Positions 5,984 to 6,334 of a stretch of 6,334 nucleotides of DNA are shown here, piece by piece; the first letter of the stretch is position 1; each line of letters begins with the position of its first letter. The DNA is from Candidatus Omnitrophota bacterium (GTDB lineage Bacteria > Omnitrophota > Gorgyraeia > Zapsychrales > JANLHA01), in NCBI GenBank assembly GCA_024653845.1, contig JANLHA010000065.1, positions 1-6,334 of the forward strand, read 5' to 3'. A program made the translations under genes and the position numbers. The notes beneath the pieces are model-generated. The model worked only from the letters and a program-made list of their open reading frames with translations. It was not told where the DNA came from and searched no databases.

Positions 5984-6334
5984 TTAGACCACCTCTGGGG
6001 CCAGAGAAATGATTTTCATAAATTCGAGGTTACGCAACTCACGAGCCACCGGCCCAAAGACACGCGTTCCCCGTGGATTTCCAGCATCATCAATCAAAAC
6101 CAAAGCATTCGTATCAAATCGCACGGTTGTTCCATCCGCACGCCTGATAGGGGCTCGCGTTCGAATAATTACAGCTTTGGCCTTGTCACCTTTTTTTACA
6201 GCTCCGTCAGGAGAGACTTCTTTGATATTCACCCGAACCACATCTCCCACTTGAGCCCAGAGCCGCCCCTTGCTATTCAAAACTCCGATCATCGAAGCCT
6301 TACGCGCGCCGGAATTATCCGCAACATCCAAAAT
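5984..6334 (-). CDS. rplN: 50S ribosomal protein L14, lacking its first residues (window edge)
   Basis: L14 binds 23S rRNA at the subunit interface and contributes to an intersubunit bridge. The visible 116 residues begin [13 protein letters not shown], run through [11 protein letters not shown] and [23 protein letters not shown], then [30 protein letters not shown], and end with the highly conserved [11 protein letters not shown]. The family is about 122 residues, so only about six N-terminal residues are missing beyond the right edge. The TTG at 6329-6331 encodes the internal Leu of LDVADNSG and should not be taken as the start. The stop TAA is 1 nt from the rplX start. The gene upstream (rpsQ in the usual order) is outside the window. 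Confidence 0.98.
   Translation of the reverse strand: MLDVADNSGARKASMIGVLNSKGRLWAQVGDVVRVNIKEVSPDGAVKKGDKAKAVIIRTRAPIRRADGTTVRFDTNALVLIDDAGNPRGTRVFGPVARELRNLEFMKIISLAPEVV

Overview
The window is one piece of a bacterial ribosomal-protein operon, the spc-operon block followed by the secY-adk-map module. All twelve genes lie on the minus strand, so the operon reads from the right edge to the left edge. In transcription order they are rplN (L14, cut by the right edge), rplX (L24), rplE (L5), rpsN (zinc-type S14), rpsH (S8), rplF (L6), rplR (L18), rpsE (S5), rplO (L15), secY, adk and map (cut by the left edge). The encoded proteins build and stabilise both ribosomal subunits, form the core of the Sec translocon, balance adenine nucleotides, and remove initiator methionine from new proteins.

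Packing is tight. There are ATGA stop/start overlaps at rplX/rplE and secY/adk, a 14-nt overlap at rpsE/rplO, an overlap of about 29 nt (or 38) at adk/map, and most other gaps are 1-27 nt. Two gaps stand out. The 61-nt gap before rpsH and the 112-nt gap before rpsE both contain inverted repeats and possible Shine-Dalgarno-masking pairings, and they are the best candidates for undescribed cis-regulatory RNA here. No promoter or convincing terminator is visible, so the window looks like the interior of a longer operon.

The source is clearly bacterial: bacterial-type SecY, bacterial r-protein families and AAGGAG-like ribosome binding sites. Base composition looks moderate to slightly AT-rich by eye. 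rpmD (L30), normally between rpsE and rplO, is absent. S14 is the short four-cysteine form and adenylate kinase has a four-cysteine lid. Loss of L30 is known in Cyanobacteria, Chlamydiae and the Candidate Phyla Radiation. Together with secY-adk-map and the zinc-type S14, this hints at an uncultivated lineage, perhaps PVC-related/Omnitrophota or CPR-like, but the assignment is a low-confidence impression.

No mobile element, CRISPR array, tRNA, rRNA or plus-strand gene could be supported. I see no new multi-gene system; the novelty, if any, lies in the structured intergenic regions, the divergent S5 and the missing L30.
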